Assembly (NCBI GenBank): GCA_945787435.1
Contig: CALZHX010000164.1
Span: 1-6,438, forward strand
Length of the DNA stretch: 6,438 bases
Reading direction: 5' to 3'
Source of the DNA: an uncultured Woeseiaceae bacterium
GTDB taxonomy: Bacteria > Pseudomonadota > Gammaproteobacteria > Steroidobacterales > Woeseiaceae
The position numbers were made by a program, and so were the translations under genes. This document shows, one piece after another, positions 5,100-6,438 of the stretch; positions within the stretch are counted from its first letter, which is position 1, and each line of letters starts with the position of its first letter. The notes under the pieces were generated by a model. The model was not told the origin of the DNA and did not search any database. It saw only the letters and a list, made by a program, of their open reading frames with translations.

Positions 5100-6064
5100 C
5101 GTACTCGAAGATTGTCGGAACCGGGCGTTACCTGCCTGAGAAGATCCTGACCAACTTCGATCTCGAAAAGATCGTCGACACGAACGACGAGTGGATCCGC
5201 ACGCGTACGGGTGTCGAGCGCCGGCATTGTGTTGCACCCGACGAAACGACTTCCGATATGTGCGTCGAGGCGGCGAAGGCCGCGATGGACGATGCAGGCA
5301 TCGTGCCGACCGACGTTGACATGGTTGTAATCGGCACGACATCGCCCGATTTGATATTTCCTAATGCGGCGACGCTCGTTCAGCACCGCCTCGGCATTCC
5401 TGCGTGCCCATGTATCGCTACCGAGGAAGCCTGCACGAGCTTTATCTACGGGCTGTCGATTGCCGACAAGTTTATGAGAGCCGGGGAGGCCAAGTGTATC
5501 CTCGTTGTTGGTGCAGAGTGCATCACAAAGCTCGTCGACTGGAGTGACCGCAACACCTGTGTGCTATTTGGCGATGGTGCGGGTGCCGTCATCCTGAAAC
5601 CGTCTGACGAGCCCGGCATCATCGCGACACATCTTGGCGCTGATGGCCAGTACAAAGACTTGCTCTATTACCCTGTCGGTGCGTCGAAGGATCTTCACAA
5701 AGCGGGCACCGACGAAGCCGCGATCATGATGACGGGCAACGAGGTGTTTAAGGTTGCGGTCAAGACTCTTGGCAACGTTGCAACAGAGGTGCTTGAAAAG
5801 GCCGGTGTGTCTCAGGATGAACTCAACTGGCTAATCCCGCACCAGGCAAATATTCGTATAATCCAGGCGACAGCGAAACGCCTCAACCTGCCAATGGAAA
5901 AAGTCATTGTGACGGTTCAGGATCACGGCAATACCTCGGCCGCATCCGTGCCCATGGCGCTCGATGTCGGCATACGCGATGGCCGCATCAAGAAGGGCCA
6001 ACTGGTGTTGATGGAAGCCTTCGGTGGTGGGTTCACCTGGGGTTCGATATTAATGCGCCTCTGA
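5096..6064 (+). CDS. fabH: Beta-ketoacyl-ACP synthase III (KAS III)
   Basis: FabH condenses acetyl-CoA with malonyl-ACP to give acetoacetyl-ACP, the first step of type II fatty acid synthesis, in the cytoplasm. The 322-aa product aligns along its length with FabH: KIVGTGRYLPEKILTN at the start, DTNDEWIRTRTGVERRH, TTSPDLIFPNAA with the acyl-pocket Phe88 (E. coli Phe87), VDWSDRNTCVLFGDGAGAV, TGNEVFKVAVKTL, LIPHQANIRII, HGNTSAASVP and EAFGGGFTWGS at the end. The Cys-His-Asn triad is complete: C113, H249, N279. The odd part is the neighbourhood of C113: residues 104-116 read CPCIATEEACTSF, where FabH normally has a form of C-x-A-F-D-V-x-A-A-C-S/A-G-F, so the conserved Asp and Gly are lost and Glu replaces an Ala. 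Codon positions show no frameshift. The ATG overlaps the plsX stop by 4 nt, with AAGGA as ribosome binding site. Confidence 0.94.
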   Translation: MTYSKIVGTGRYLPEKILTNFDLEKIVDTNDEWIRTRTGVERRHCVAPDETTSDMCVEAAKAAMDDAGIVPTDVDMVVIGTTSPDLIFPNAATLVQHRLGIPACPCIATEEACTSFIYGLSIADKFMRAGEAKCILVVGAECITKLVDWSDRNTCVLFGDGAGAVILKPSDEPGIIATHLGADGQYKDLLYYPVGASKDLHKAGTDEAAIMMTGNEVFKVAVKTLGNVATEVLEKAGVSQDELNWLIPHQANIRIIQATAKRLNLPMEKVIVTVQDHGNTSAASVPMALDVGIRDGRIKKGQLVLMEAFGGGFTWGSILMRL

Positions 6065-6079
6065 CATCAGGAGAGTAGC

Positions 6080-6438
6080 TTGAACGATAAGGCTGTTACC
6101 CGTATTCACTGGGGCTTCTGGGTGATTAGCGCGATCGCGCTAATCTGGAATGTGTTGGGTTCCGTCAATTTCTTCATGCAGATGAACCCGGATATGCTCG
6201 ATGCATACCGTGAGTCCGAACGCGCAATTATTCAGGGCCGTCCCGCATGGGCCACCGCAGCATTTGCAATCGCTGTCATCGTAGGCGCTCTCGGTGGCCT
6301 TCTTCTCCTGCTAAGAAAATCCGCTGCAACCTACTTGTTCATCGTGTCGCTCGCTGGCGTCATCGTAACGTTGGTTCACACGCTCGGTGTTGATTTCGAC
6401 TTCACGGCCGGGGAAATCCTGGTAATGGTTGTGATGCC
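6080..6438 (+). CDS. Small multi-spanning membrane protein, unnamed family (partial, 3' end outside window)
   Basis: Translation from the TTG at 6080 gives 119 residues without a stop up to the window edge. A strong ribosome binding site, AGGAGAG (6069-6075), ends 4 nt before this TTG, and the first in-frame ATG is codon 33, within the first membrane segment, so TTG is the likely start. Visible are a short cytoplasmic-looking N-terminus (NDKAVTRIH) and hydrophobic segments at about 11-33, 57-78 and 84-104, with the start of a fourth from about 111. A charged, proline-containing loop (MNPDMLDAYRESERAIIQGR, then PAW) joins segments 1 and 2. The wording resembles small four-helix membrane proteins that I recall under vague names such as 'sugar transporter', with no proven function. 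It begins 15 nt after the fabH stop, so it is probably in the same transcript. No role in lipid synthesis can be claimed. Confidence 0.75.
   Translation, partial: MNDKAVTRIHWGFWVISAIALIWNVLGSVNFFMQMNPDMLDAYRESERAIIQGRPAWATAAFAIAVIVGALGGLLLLLRKSAATYLFIVSLAGVIVTLVHTLGVDFDFTAGEILVMVVM

Noticed and set aside
5401..5445. Two compensating frameshifts as the cause of the odd FabH motif
   Set aside because: The other two frames across this stretch do not restore the usual F-D-V-x-A-A-C-S-G-F wording, and Cys, the following Phe and the flanking residues align without gaps in the present frame.
1..6438. CRISPR arrays, tRNA/rRNA genes, insertion sequences, phage or toxin-antitoxin genes
   Set aside because: I saw no regularly spaced repeats, no cloverleaf or rRNA sequence, no transposase motifs and no inverted terminal repeats; the gene content is conserved housekeeping.

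Overview
The window is a piece of a gammaproteobacterial chromosome, moderately GC-rich. It carries the conserved block rne / rluC / maf(yceF) / yceD / rpmF / plsX / fabH in the order and orientation known from E. coli. RNase E, RluC, L32, PlsX and FabH are all recognisable by sequence. From memory of the families, the L32 and FabH wording is closest to Xanthomonadales/Chromatiales-type proteins, so a non-enteric gammaproteobacterium is likely; a closer placement is not supported. I see no sign of phage, insertion sequence, CRISPR or recent transfer.

Layout. Positions 1-1210 (minus) hold the N-terminal 403 codons of rne, cut by the window edge inside the zinc-link motif. Positions 1211-1600 hold no gene. 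They contain a good minus-strand sigma-70 promoter (1571-1598), implying an untranslated rne leader of about 354 nt that can fold into several hairpins, one of which covers the ribosome binding site. This resembles the long autoregulatory rne leader of E. coli. rluC (1609-2586, plus) diverges from rne, and its start codon lies only about 10 nt from the rne -35 box. A maf/yceF-type nucleotide pyrophosphatase gene (2571-3164, minus) converges on rluC with a 16-bp overlap. From the maf/yceD divergent gap, a plus-strand operon runs yceD (DUF177), rpmF (L32), plsX and fabH, followed by the start of a small unnamed membrane protein cut by the right edge.

How the genes work together. The left half concerns RNA: mRNA decay and rRNA processing (RNase E), and 23S rRNA pseudouridylation (RluC). 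The right half couples a large-subunit ribosomal protein and its co-conserved partner YceD to the entry steps of membrane lipid synthesis (PlsX makes acyl-phosphate, FabH starts fatty acid chains). This layout is conserved and housekeeping; I found no evidence for a new multi-gene system.

The points most worth a second look are: (1) a heavily altered sequence around the FabH nucleophile in an otherwise canonical enzyme; (2) the structured rne leader with a sequestered ribosome binding site; (3) a Shine-Dalgarno sequence before yceD that is ideally spaced for an out-of-frame ATG and not for the yceD start; (4) a perfect 8-bp hairpin ending 1 nt before the non-ATG start of plsX; (5) a small membrane protein gene placed directly after fabH, where fabD is found in E. 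coli.
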